Shown here: positions 1-11,299 of the stretch, piece after piece
Position numbering within the stretch: position 1 is the first letter of the stretch
Layout: each line of letters starts with the position of its first letter
NCBI RefSeq assembly: GCF_010183535.1
Contig: NC_071331.1
Location: 5,828,001 to 5,892,000, forward strand
Direction: 5' to 3'
Origin: Caenorhabditis remanei
Lineage: Eukaryota > Nematoda > Chromadorea > Rhabditida > Rhabditidae
DNA length: 64,000 bases
Program-made: the position numbers and the translations under genes
Notes under the pieces: generated by a model
Database searches by the model: none
The model's input: the letters and a program-made list of their open reading frames with translations, nothing else
Told to the model about the DNA's origin: nothing

Positions 1-2
1 AT

Positions 3-448
3 GTCAGCGATAAAACAACACTTCTATTTATTCATTTAAAAACAGACAAACAAATGATAGATTGGGTCCTGCAATATGAACTTGTATTATGTATATATCT
101 TACCTGTCCGCGAGAAGAACGCTTTTTGAATAGTTTTCCATTGAGATAAACCAAAAATGAAAACATTGCTACCGCTGAATGAGAAATGAATTTTCTTCGC
201 ATTCAAGTGAGCATCAGGGAATGAAGATCGCAGGAAAAATATCAGCGTGCCCTAGATTTTTAAAAACACAGTTCTAGAGCAATGTTCTTTATTTTTGGTT
301 TATCTCAATGGAAAACTTTTCAAAAAGCGTTCTTCTCGCGGACAGGTAAGATATATACATAATAAAAGTTCATATTGCAGGACCCAATCTATCAGTTTTC
401 TTATCTGTTTTTAATCAATAAATATAAGTGTTGGTTTATCACTGGAAT
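3..448. repeat. Foldback (MITE-like) element, about 155 bp inverted arms
   Basis: Bases 3-157 reappear in reverse complement at about 291-448 with few mismatches, separated by a roughly 130 bp loop. Both arms carry the stretch around GTCCGCGAGAAGAACGC. No reading frame of note lies inside. The structure fits a non-autonomous DNA element or a simple foldback repeat; the family is not recognised. Confidence 0.8.
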
Positions 449-1105
449 CATTTTGATACAATTGGAATAACACTTTACAAAGGTTAGTAATAGAAACCAG
501 AGTTTTCTATAAATCCTCATTATTTCAGACAACTTAGACTTGAAGGACACCAATTTCATATGTATATTCGGCATCTACGTTATCCTATTGACAGTTTTCA
601 CGATTTCGAAGACCGATTATTCTATCCACGAAGTACTCTCTCTACTGACACCGAGTTCACGTTTCTAAATGTTTTGGAATATCTCTTTTAAATAACAGTA
701 TCGGCAAGCTTGCCGATTCTGGGAATCCTTTTCTCCCTGTGTAGTTCACGTAATTTTATTTATTTTTTCCTTCAGTTAATTTGATTTTCACTGAGTTGGC
801 GATGTTGCCGATTCTGTGTTTCTGATTTTCTAATAAAGTTCACGTACCAATGGAGTTGAGTGATTATAATGTTTGCCTCATTATGAATAGGAATTGAGTG
901 GAGCACAGAATAAACAGATATTCGGAAAAAATGTGTTATCTTTGATGAAACTCCCCAAATTTCCCAGAATTATTTAGAAAAAGCGATTTCTTGATTTTTC
1001 TGGGTGCCCCCAAGAAAATTTTGAAAACTATGATTTGTGAGTGACAAATTAAAAATTTCCAAATTCCGGCTTTCTTATATTTCGAAATTTAAATATTTCG
1101 AAAAA
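449..1105. other. AT-rich noncoding stretch
   Basis: No convincing exon is visible. Two short GC-rich palindrome-like motifs built on CGGCAAGCTTGCCG and TTGGCGATGTTGCCG lie at about 703-805. They resemble degenerate dispersed repeats. Confidence 0.5.
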
Positions 1106-3880
1106 AAAGTTTCGAAAGCACACCTGGGGTCCCTGGCAAAGCGAACGGAGTATTGAAAAACTACAAAAATGACCATAAATCAATTTTCAAGAACCGTAAA
1201 AACTTTTCAATTTCTTTTTTTTTCATCTTCAAATTGTAGGGATGTAATTGAAAAAATAATCTGATATCGATTCACCTCATCATTCCCCACATTAGTCTCG
1301 CTTAAGATCTGTACCTGACCTCCTGTAAAGCTCAAAAAACATGGCATTTGATCTTTTTTAACTACGAGTCCGTTTCGCGAAATTCCCAGTAAATTAGATG
1401 CATTTTTAACACCGGCCGGCTCGACATCGTGAATAATAAATATCAATCTGAAAGTTCACTGGAGAATATTTTCTGCATCGAAAAGTGAACATTAGTTTGG
1501 GAAACATTTTCGTGACTATTCGCAAGACGCTAACTTAAAATTTAGAGATTTTTGTTCTCGTAATGTACATGCTAGTTTCATTTTTCCATTACTATTTATC
1601 ATACTTGTCAACCGGGCCGTAACTCGCTTCAAATTGAGTTTCATGAGCTGGATATCAAATGAATATTTTCTATTGTTGCGCTGATTGAAGCACAAATGAA
1701 ACCTTAGCTTCTCATGAAATCGTTCTTATGATAAAAATAAGAGGTCATAAAATTCGACTCAAACTAAAATGTAATTTCTATAAACCTTGTTAAAAGAAAC
1801 ATGGATCAGTAAAATTTTTATGTTTTTAATTTGACAAACTCTTGTTTTGCTTTGGTCCCTCTGTTATTGGATAAAATGACGTCTTGAAAATTGATTCAAA
1901 TTTTTACAGTCTTTCTTATTGTTGAAAACAGTGGAAACTATGCAGAGTCTTAGTATCAAAAAAAGTTAAAAACAGTCAGCGACATTGAAGCAACATTGAA
2001 ACATATACTAGTTTTCACTATTATTTCTTTTCATTCTGCTTTTTTCTGGTGTTCATTTTTTCCAAATCAACCCCCGTTCAAAAAATACCCTCTGTTTCGA
2101 TAACATAGCAAAAATAGGCAATGCAGTGCATCATTCAATGTGGTAATCTAACTTAATTCACCTAAAAACCAAAAGCTTGGAAGTTATAATTGCGCTGTTC
2201 GAGCTAGAAACTTGTGTGTGAAGAGATCAATATTAATCAAACAATTTTATAAAGCAATAGGGACGAATAGCAAACAGTTCATTAGTGCACGACTTGTAAA
2301 AAATCACATCTATTGACTAGTCTCTGAAACAAGAAAAAAAATGTTCCAGTGGAATAGATATCCAAAAAATGAATCTCCTCTATTCACACTAATTACAAGA
2401 GTGTATGTTCTCTTATTGAAATGAGTTTGAAACATTATGTACATTCTCAAAATTTCCAATGAATACTATCAGGTTTCAAATATTGATTTATGATCATTCA
2501 TCTACTGATAATGGAGATCTGCGAATACATTTTATTTATAGATAAAACTGATTTTTTGTAGATTAAATATTTGGCTTTTTTACTTTTCGACGTTTCACAA
2601 AATACAAATTGTGTTCAGGTTAATGTGAAGAGAATCAAAAACCAAACAATCGCCACGAGGTTTTGTTGGTGCAGTATTTTGAGAGAGGCGAGATTTGAGA
2701 TCAATTTCAACGAAGAATTATTTGTTACAAGAGGTGCAAATATTGTAGACATGCTGAAACAGAAATAAGAACATAGTTTTCAAACTTTTCTTTTCATGAA
2801 TCAAGCAAAGTTAAATAGCAACTTTAAAATTAAATCCGAATAAATTTTCTGTTTCGAGTTGTTGCTAAATGAACTAAATTTTGTCACGACTCGTTTGATT
2901 GAGCTTTTTGCTTTTCCGATTGATTTTTTGGTGACTCTCATGGCATTTTGTTCTGAAGCTTGTCTGCATAGATTTTTTAGGCGCTGATTCTAATGGTATG
3001 GGGTAATAACCACAATACCCCGTTAAGGCCGATTGCAATGCACACAGTTTCAGACAATCACCTTCACCGAACATGGGAACATTAAATAATTGTCGAAGTG
3101 GTTTCTACTCTATTATATTATGTTGCTTACAGTTTCCACAAGTTCCCATTCGTTTGACTTTTTTCCAAGACACAAAAAACAACAACAAATCTGTTTCTTC
3201 TCGTTCATAAAATTTCTCTTAAAATTTTCAATTCAGTGCTATTATGGTCTTCGTACATATCTACTACTTTATTGGATGCGAAACTCATAATTTTCAAATC
3301 GGCCCAGCCTGTCGCAAGTATGACAACGACACTCCGGTGGTCGCAAGGAAATCTTCTTACTGTAGTTATTCAGAAATGAATAATGACGACTCAAAAAATA
3401 TGTTTTCGCTGTTTCTCTGTGATCTTACATTTAGTTTTTACAGTTTTTTGTATTATAATGAGAATGAAATAGCAGAAGTACACTTTGCATTTTTCAGTAG
3501 TACCGTATTCGTCCTTTTCCTGAATTTGTGCTATCAAGTATTTACTGTTTCTGTATGTTTTTATGTTATGTTGTGGTCTCTTCAATTAATTCCGCGGTGC
3601 AATGAAATCTAGAAAAATTTTAACTTTTCCGTTTTTCACAGCCCATGATGCGTATGAGAATGCCAAATTTCAAACATCCCGAGAATTAGGGACCAACACC
3701 ATAGGGTGTCAGTGAAGATTTGCTCATTTTTTTATTTTTGAGCGGCTTGATAATTATTGCTTCAACTTTCAGAAAAATTTTGTTTCCCTCGATTCTCAAT
3801 CATACTACAAGCCTATGTACACCTGAAAGGAATAACCTGAAACTGCAAATTAAAACATTCACTCATAAATAGATATCAAC
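1105..3880. repeat. Copy 1 of a roughly 2.8 kb diverged direct duplication
   Basis: This segment matches 11300-14200 in the same orientation in many blocks. Examples are the stretch ending in CATACTTGTCAACCG, the stretch with GACAAACTCTTGTTTTGC, the stretch with TTCCGCGGTGCAA and the block ending with TATGTACACCTGAAA. Blocks keep their order, with indels between them. No long frame is shared by both copies, so the unit looks noncoding or long decayed. Confidence 0.8.
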
Positions 3881-5590
3881 AAATGCGAGGCGTAAGGTCC
3901 GTAACGAAAATATTTTGATTTTTTTCCGAGTCGCGTTGCGTGCGCGTCGCTGTATATATTGAAAGATGCGACAAAAAAACGTAAAAATTGAATGGTACTC
4001 AGCCAAGTCTTTTTGGCACCGTGCCAATCGTTCTGCGTCAGAGCGCGTTTCCGCGACCGACCTGGTTAACCGATTGAATATTGCTTTGATCCATCAAATA
4101 ATTCTTTAAAAATTGATCGGAGATTGGTAAATCTGAAACATGGAATATGTATTATCAAGTTAACATTTCTTGGAAATTTGTGTGAGTCTTTTTTAAATTT
4201 AAGCCACATCTGCTCATCCTGGAAATATCACTAGGTTCAGTTGGTACCCAAAATCGCTCATCTGTTGACAGTCTCCTGGTCCCCGAATCAGGTTCCTGTC
4301 CCACTCCAAACTAAAATGTAATTTGTATCACTAAATTATTCTAATTTAGTTTATACTTATTACGTATTTTACTTTCTGTTAATTAACTCCCTTCTTCCCT
4401 GTCCCTTCAACCCCATTTCAGGCGGAAGTAAATCCATACAATTCAAGTTGCCGCCTTTCTGTCGTGTCTGCGTCTCTCCAGTCAAAGGCGCACGCTGTTT
4501 CGACGTCCACAGGTCTCGCCACGCGCACACCTACTCAACGACTGTGACCGTACTCGACCGACTCCCCTCACTTGGCCTAAAGCCATTAATTAATTCAGTG
4601 TTCCTTTGTTCTCTCTTTAAGAGTTGTTGTTATTGTGTTTTGTAAGAGAAGTTGTTAGAGAGCGACCTGTAGTCCCTCGAGAGCCCCCGATACGTGTATC
4701 GGGCGCTTGCAGAGCCACTACTATGATCCCTCGATAACCCCTTTTCCCCTTAATTCCTATTGTATTGTAAAAGGCAGAACCGAATAGGTTTTTAACGCAG
4801 TTCCTCGCGGGACATGCTTTTTCCCTATAATAAATGGTTCTTGTAAATACTTGAGTTGTCAGCACATCGGGCGCTTCCTTAAAACCACTGAACCACCTAT
4901 CGGAAGTATAAATTGGGCTCATGTTCCCACCCTACTCGGCACATTACCGGCGGCCTTCTGGAGACAGAAGGGGTGGCCACATCATCTGAAACATAAGTTT
5001 TATTGTTTCAGACCCTTGATGTAATCACTCAATCGAGTAGAATAAATAGTTTTGATGAATTTGTTTTGACTGTTATTATACAAAGAGCAAGTGTATTGTA
5101 TTTTTCAAAACTTGGAACAACTTAGTAATCGTTTCACATCACCACGTACTGCACAAATGTGTGTTCTGAAACAGATTCGGTAAGTTAATTTAGGGGAAAT
5201 AGAAACAAAGAAGATGTCTGAAGACTAATTTTCTATGGCTTACTGAAACTATGTGAACAATTGAAAATGTTTGTTAACTGCTTGTAACAGAAAATAAGAT
5301 TTCATGGTCTCGATAACAATTTTCTGTTTTTTAACGTTTCGATGGATGCAATCTGTGATAACAAATTTTTGCAATGAAAAAAAAGAGTAGATCTACTTTC
5401 TTCTGGTTTGACCTACCCTTCCTTTCCTCCTCATTTCTACAGTTAGACCCCCCCCCCCAGCCAGTGGCTCAGATCAATAGTGCACGGTCACTCTTCAATT
5501 TATTAAAATTTTTATACTGTTCCTGTATTTATATTTTTTATTTTAATAGTTGGTTTTGTTGATCTCTAGATTGTTTCATGTATAGTTTTC
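3880..5590. other. Intergenic repeat-bearing region upstream of the zinc-finger gene
   Basis: There is no supported gene. About 4040-4140 shares a short block (TTGATCGGAGATTGGTAAATCTG) with 21175-21200. About 4600-4980 is GC-richer, has an AATAAA at about 4830 and could be a solo retrotransposon LTR, but its ends and flanking duplications cannot be defined. A C homopolymer of about ten bases lies near 5449. Confidence 0.4.
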
Positions 5591-5616
5591 ATTTCTAGAT
5601 ACAACTTCGTTCAACA
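5591..5616 (+). promoter_or_regulatory. Candidate spliced-leader acceptor and 5'UTR
   Basis: The sequence ATTTCTAG ends at 5598, 18 bases before the ATG at 5617. A splice acceptor this close to a start codon, with no upstream coding exon visible, is the usual sign of trans-splicing in Caenorhabditis. Confidence 0.55.
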
Positions 5617-8061
5617 ATGACAACTGCTCCCATCGACCAGATGGGGTACTCAACTCCTTCTGAGACTGATTATCGTGAGTGATATTAAACAGGAAACAAG
5701 TAGATTACGAAACGTTCAGGATACGGAAAAATGCGTGAAGCTACGGAACTTCGGAAACTCGCTGTTCAGCAGAAGAAATCAAAGAAGGGAAAAGGATGCG
5801 CCGTTTCAGTGAAAACCAACGAGAACGCCATGAAGGTCAAAGCGGCGATAGCTAGGTGCTTGGAATCTGATGAGAAGAAGGAGAACCTTCCTGGCCCCCG
5901 TGCTGAAAAGAAGCCAATGGACAGCCCGACACCAAATCTCATGAATCTGAAAGACTGGGCTCCGTTTGAGTTGAATCAGGAGCAACGTGACAACATTGCT
6001 ATAGGTGTTTCTACTATTGAAGGCGATGAGGAGACAAAGCATTTCATTGTTTCCCAATGGAATATTCGTGGTGGACACGGTATAATGCCATTGGGGACTG
6101 GTGAAGACACTATGGTTTATATCAAAAGAGTCACCGACCGCCCATTCCCTACCGTTGAAGAGTTCCAGAACCGGAAATCACAGCTGGCGGAGGAAATGTT
6201 AGGTGTTTACATCAAAACTTGCATCGGAATGGTTTCCCGACTTTCAAAGGGAAGGGAAGGAGGAATTCGTGCTGTCAGAGTGAGTGTTTTCGAGAGAATT
6301 TGTGAGATTTCTTTCGATGAGATGTGGAGAAATTCTGGACAACCGAGACTCGATAAGATACTCAATGAGGAATTTGATGTCATCAGAAGACAACTGCTAC
6401 AAGAGTGTCAAGCACTTGTTTTTGCAAACGGGAAGGACGGAGTTATCACTATGGGAAGACTGGAGGATATGGTGAATAGCGACAAAACTTCTGACACAGA
6501 GAAGATCACATCTACCTCGTCAACACCTTCCAAGGAATCCAATGCATGCAAAAAGTGTTTCCGTTCAAGTGAGAGATGCAATGAAGCTAAACTAGAGGCG
6601 AAACTGGCGCAGAATAAAGCGGAGAAGTATGAAAAAAAGGCGAAGAGGACTGATGAGTTGGAGAAGAAATTGAAGGAAATGGAACAAATGAGACAGTAAG
6701 TATTCAGGGTGATCTGTTTCAACGTTATACTTTTTCCAGAAAACTCTCCGCCTACTCCAAAAAAGACGAAGAAATCGAGAAGCTCCGTGCCAGAATCTTC
6801 AAGAAGACTGAGATCGAAAAAGTGTTGAGGGCTGAGAAAAATGAGTGAGTCATTAGGGATTTTGACTGTACTTGTCAAAGCCGGCCCGGCCCAACAAGGC
6901 CCAGAAAGACCCGAAGGCCAAAAATTGAGTCAAAAATTGAAATTTTCGAATAAATGGCTAAATTTTGAATATTTTCAACCGAAAAATTGAAACACCTGAA
7001 GCAAAACAAAGTTCCGCCCATTTTTTATGCTGCGCGAGATTCCTAAAAGGGGCGGAACTCACTAACTGAAAATCTGAAAAAATTGACAACTTTTCAATGT
7101 TTCATCGAAAATTGGAACATTTCTGATGATTTTTCAAAATTTCTTCTAATTCTGAATGATAGTCGAAATTTTGATTTTATCGTGAAATAATTCAAATTTT
7201 GAATTTTGGCGCCAAGTATCCGGGCCTTGACAAGCACATTTTTGACTGACCTAAGAATCTATTTCCAGTCTCAAATCGATAAATCACCGCCTCGAACAAC
7301 AAGTCTCCATTCTGAAGCAGGAAAATGAGCAACACCGACTTGGTGCTCCCCCGGTTACAGTAGACACTGACTGGAGACAGAAGCTTCTGGAATTTAAGCA
7401 AATCAAGGATGACGTTAGCAAGGAGAGACGGTTGGAAGAAGCGAGGAGTATGGTTGAGAGGTAGAGCTGAAATGGAAAGATAACCCACTAAATTTATTTC
7501 AGACTGATCTCCAATTCTGATTGTGCTGAAACAGAGGATCTTGCAATGTATGAGCTCAACCAACTGGAAGTGTCTACTCGGATTCTGATGGAAGCTCTGC
7601 AGTTGAATATTCAGAAAATTGAGGTAATAAACGCTTTTCAACCTACAAACCTATATCAAAAATATTCCCCATTTCCAGAGAACCCATGACTGCTCGGATC
7701 TCATTCTACTCTGGGAACTCCCCACCTTATCCCAGGGATTTCTGGAGAAATATCGACTTGAAATAAAGAAAAAACCGTTGGAGATATCAGAAGACACTCA
7801 CTGTTTCATTTGTTTTGAGAGAAAGAGAGAAGGACATCGGATTCTAAGATGCAAGGGATGCAAGAAGGAGGTTCATGAGGAGGTTAGTGAAGGGTGGATA
7901 AGCACTTAATAAATCGATCCAATCAACATTTCAAATCGGTTTGTAATAATAAAGAAACAGTGACTTAATTTTTTCAGTGTGGTATCAAATGGGTCATGGC
8001 TAACCCGACGTGTGCATTCTGTCGACGAAAAATGGTGGTTCAAAAGAGATCTTGGGCTTGA
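5617..8061 (+). CDS. Coiled-coil protein with C-terminal C4HC3 (RING/PHD-like) zinc finger, 579 aa, 7 exons
   Basis: Exons are 5617-5674, 5720-6695, 6740-6844, 7269-7460, 7503-7623, 7679-7882 and 7978-8061. Every junction has GT/AG and keeps frame, and the total is 580 codons. The N-terminal 280 residues form a basic then mixed domain that I do not recognise. Residues about 295-305 hold a CKKC...C motif. About 305-480 is Lys/Glu-rich coiled coil. The C terminus has Cys526, Cys529, Cys542, Cys545, His550, Cys553, Cys564 and Cys567, spaced C-x2-C-x12-C-x2-C-x4-H-x2-C-x10-C-x2-C. That is the C4HC3 order of PHD/RING-variant fingers, with a Trp before the last pair as in many RINGs. An E3 ubiquitin-ligase role is an inference. 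AATAAA lies at 8179. Intron 3 (424 bp) holds a degenerate GGCCCGGCCC repeat; the other introns are about 42-95 bp. I see no close relative elsewhere in the window. Confidence 0.88.
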
Positions 8062-8178
8062 GATATGATAATGCTTTATATTCCACCCAGGCTCAGTATA
8101 ATAATTGATCTTCTATTTTGTTGTATTCTCCTTCCGGTATTTTATAAATTTATTTGAATGTTTTACCGAATAATTGAT

Positions 8179-8184
8179 AATAAA
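8179..8184 (+). terminator. Polyadenylation signal of the zinc-finger gene
   Basis: AATAAA lies 118 bases after the TGA at 8061, on the coding strand, in AT-rich sequence. It is the first canonical signal downstream. Confidence 0.6.
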
Positions 8185-8189
8185 AATTA

Positions 8190-9000
8190 CCCCCCATTGT
8201 TTTTACTATAAGTTCCGCGCTGGTTAAAGTTTTCAATGATTTGCTTGACAATTATGCTTGTGATCATTAAAGAAAATTTCAATTTCCCTCGGCTCGGCCC
8301 GTCAAATGACAAGATTATACAGAAATTGAAGTTTGTCTGATGAATAACTGTTTCGAAATGTCAACTTGAAGTAGATGAAATATTTAGTCACAATAAGTCC
8401 TTCCTGTGTTTCTTATAAAAAACAATATGACGGTTTTTTTCAGACTTGTCACCGGCCGGACCGAACTCAGAAATATTATCGATCCAGATCGACTCGATTT
8501 CAACCAAAGTTCTACTTTTTTTTGAAAAAAAGTCTAATTTTCGACTAAAAGTTCAGAATTCAATCGAGTTTCATCCTGAAATTTTGAAAAAATGCAAAAA
8601 ATGTTGTTTAAAATGTCCAAATAGTTGGTTTCATTGATAAATTTTTTTCTGATTAAAAGTTATACAAAAATTAGAGGGTTTATGCATATATAACTTGTGG
8701 CCAATGTCTGCAATTTGTACATGCCTAGAGTGCGGTAAGGATGCTGAAGCCGACATCTCACAGATGTAGACAAAAAAGTGTTCCCATTTTGAGCCGTATT
8801 GGTCTTCAGAATAATGAAATTATCGACTTTGTACCGTTTGTAAATGTTAAATTTACAACTTGGAAACAGTTGCCGTGTATTTTGAAACTAGTTTTCCATG
8901 CATCTTTGCGTAGAAGTACTCGTTGTTTAGTTTCCTCTCAAACACAAAAACTAAAACTAAATATTGCCAGTCCGAAATGTCGTGCATGAGGGAAAGACAA
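8190..9000. other. Noncoding stretch between the zinc-finger gene and the tandem array
   Basis: No supported exon is seen. A fragment of the GGCCCG-rich dispersed repeat (CTCGGCTCGGCCCGTC) lies at about 8288 and a short GC-rich trace lies at 8450-8480. Confidence 0.45.
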
Positions 9001-10154
9001 TAAAAAAGAAATAGTTATGTTTTTTAACCTTTTTTTGAAATTTTTGATATATTCTAGATCGGGAGGATTCAATCCCGCGTCTCTGTGAGTAAACCCACAG
9101 CCCATAGGTAAGACTGCTCGCAGCGTAACTGACCGAGTCTTACGGGACCCGACACAAGAAAGAATGGTGGGGGAAGTCAATTGAAAAGAAATAGTTATGT
9201 TTTTTAACCTTTTTTTGAAATTTCTTATAAATTCTAGATCGGGAGGATTCAATCCCGCGTCTCTGTGAGTAAACCCACAGCCCATATGTAAGACTGCTCG
9301 CAGCGTAACTGACCGAGTCTTACGGGACCCGACACAAGAAAGAATGGTGGGGGAAGTCAATTGAAAAGAAGTAATTATGTTTTTTTAAACCTTTTTTCGA
9401 AATTTCTTATAAATTCTAGATCGGGAGGATTCAATCTCGCGTCTCTGTGAGTAAACCCACAGCCCATATGTAAGACTGCTCGCAGCGTAACTGACCGAGT
9501 CTTACGGGACCCGACACAAGAAAGAATGGTGGGGGAAGTCAATTGAAAATAAATAATTATGTTTTTTTCAAACCTTTTTTGAAATTTCTAAAATATTCTA
9601 GATCGGGAGGATTCAATCTCGCGTCTCTGTGAGTAAACCCACAGCCCATAGGTAAGACTGCTCGCAGCGTAACTGACCGAGTCTTACGGGACCCGACACA
9701 AGAAAGAATGGTGGGGGAAGTCAATTGAAAAGAAATAGTTATGTTTTTTAACCTTTTTTTGAAATTTCTTATAAATTCTAGATCGGGAGGATTCAATCCC
9801 GCGTCTCTGTGAGTAAACCCACAGCCCATATGTAAGACTGCTCGCAGCGTAACTGACCGAGTCTTACGGGACCCGACACAAGAAAGAATGGTGGGGGAAG
9901 TCAATTGAAAAGAAGTAATTATGTTTTTTTAAACCTTTTTTCGAAATTTCTTATAAATTCTAGATCGGGAGGATTCAATCTCGCGTCTCTGTGAGTAAAC
10001 CCACAGCCCATAGGTAAGACTGCTCGCAGCGTAACTGACCGAGTCTTACGGGACCCGACACAAGAAAGAATGGTGGGGGAAGTCAATTGAAAAGAAATAG
10101 TTATGTTTTTTAACCTTTTTTTGAAATTTCTTATAAATTCTAGATCGGGAGGAA
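9001..10154. repeat. Tandem array of a 180 bp unit, about 6.4 copies
   Basis: Units start near 9001, 9181, 9361, 9542, 9723, 9904 and 10086. The last is cut at about 10154, just before the next element. Each unit has an AT-rich half with TTTTTGAAATTTCT and a GC-rich half running from CTAGATCGGGAGGATTCAAT to GGTGGGGGAAGTCAATTG. Copies differ by a few substitutions and 1-3 bp indels in the T-runs. Because 180 is divisible by three, the minus strand stays open across neighbouring copies (60 aa period). I regard that as a by-product of the period. The family is not recognised. Confidence 0.93.
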
Positions 10155-10157
10155 AAG

Positions 10158-11269
10158 GACCCATCGTTACTCACGTTATTCCTTTGTCCATTCCATTTGT
10201 TGAACCATTGTTGTGTTGCAGCCGTCTACTGTTCTGGGGACGTTGTGGTGCTTCTCGACTAAAAAAGAAAATATTCGGTTTGTTAACTTTATAAACTCGC
10301 ATGAAGAGGTAATTTGAGAGAGAAAGTAGAAGGGATACAGTAAACAGAAATCGATCGAATGCAATAAGAAACAGGGGTGCCCAAAAAGAGAGGACTGCTC
10401 TGTGCCGGAGTGAAAGAGATAACTGACTATATTCCTTCAGCTAGACCTCATTAATATTGGGGGGCGGGGCTTGTTTGCCATCATCTATTAGATTTCACAT
10501 GGAAATAAGTGAAGAACAATAAAAATAGGGGTCGTCTTGTTAATAATTAATCCCTCGTTCACACCTGTCTGTATGAGTTTTGTTGTTTTCTCAATCGACT
10601 TTTCATCTATTTGATTTCCCAGGAAGGTAAGTGACAGGTGTGAGTGTTTGCGGCAGAGAGTAACAATATGAAAACAGGCCAATTTCTTCACATTCAAAAT
10701 TAATATGCCATCATGATGCAAGTTCACACCCCTTGTGAGCTGCGGTTTTTGATTTTCTCCAGCTTATCTTATTGAAAGTCAATAACATCTATATACCGAT
10801 CGACCATAAAGAATTCTCATTATGCCGACAAGGTGCGAACGCCGAGATCAATAATTACAAATGTGAGAATGCCAGCCAGTGTTCTTATTGTTATTCTCTA
10901 CTGCAGACAGACCCATCTGTCGCTTATCATCCTGAGAAATCTAATAGAAGTTGACAATAAGACACGCCCCCTAGTCCTTATGAGGTCAGTCTGACGGAAT
11001 ACAGTCAGTTATCCCTTTTACTCCCGCACTGAGCAGTCCTCGCTTTTTGGGCTCTCAGTTTTTATTCCATTCGATCTACATGTGTTCCCTATGTACCTTT
11101 TGATTTCTCTGTCATGTCACCTCTTCATGCGAGCTTATAAAGTTCACAAACCGAATATTTTCTTTTTCAGTCGAGAACCACAACGTCCCCAGAACAGTAG
11201 ACGGCTGCAACACAACAATGGTTCAACAAATGGAATGGACAAAGGAATAACGTGAGTAACAATGGGGTC
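10158..11269. mobile_element. 1.1 kb terminal-inverted-repeat DNA element
   Basis: The ends read GACCCATCGTTACTCACG on the left and its near-perfect reverse complement ending GGGGTC on the right. The inverted arms extend inward for roughly 320 bp each (to about 10480 and from about 10950). The flanks GAAAAG (10152-10157) and GAAAAG (11271-11276) may be a 6 bp target-site duplication. The loop has no long frame and no transposase motif, so the element looks non-autonomous. It ends the 180 bp array, so it inserted into or recombined with it. The arms contain a matched splice acceptor (TTTTCTTTTTCAG ending near 11170) and donor (GTGAGT near 11251). Confidence 0.8.
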
Positions 11270-11299
11270 TGAAAAGAACTACAAATCATGTTTTTCGCG

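Noticed and set aside
3244..3612. 122 aa hydrophobic frame as a membrane protein gene
   Set aside because: It lies within copy 1 of the 2.8 kb duplication and the frame is not preserved in copy 2. No splice or start context supports it.
4600..4990. Solo LTR of a retrotransposon
   Set aside because: It has GC-rich content and an AATAAA, but TG...CA ends, a target-site duplication and a second copy are not visible.
8938..10164. Minus-strand repetitive protein with a 60 aa period
   Set aside because: The frame follows from a 180 bp tandem DNA repeat. Upstream signals, a clear start and preferential third-base variation are lacking. Kept only as a finding about the array.
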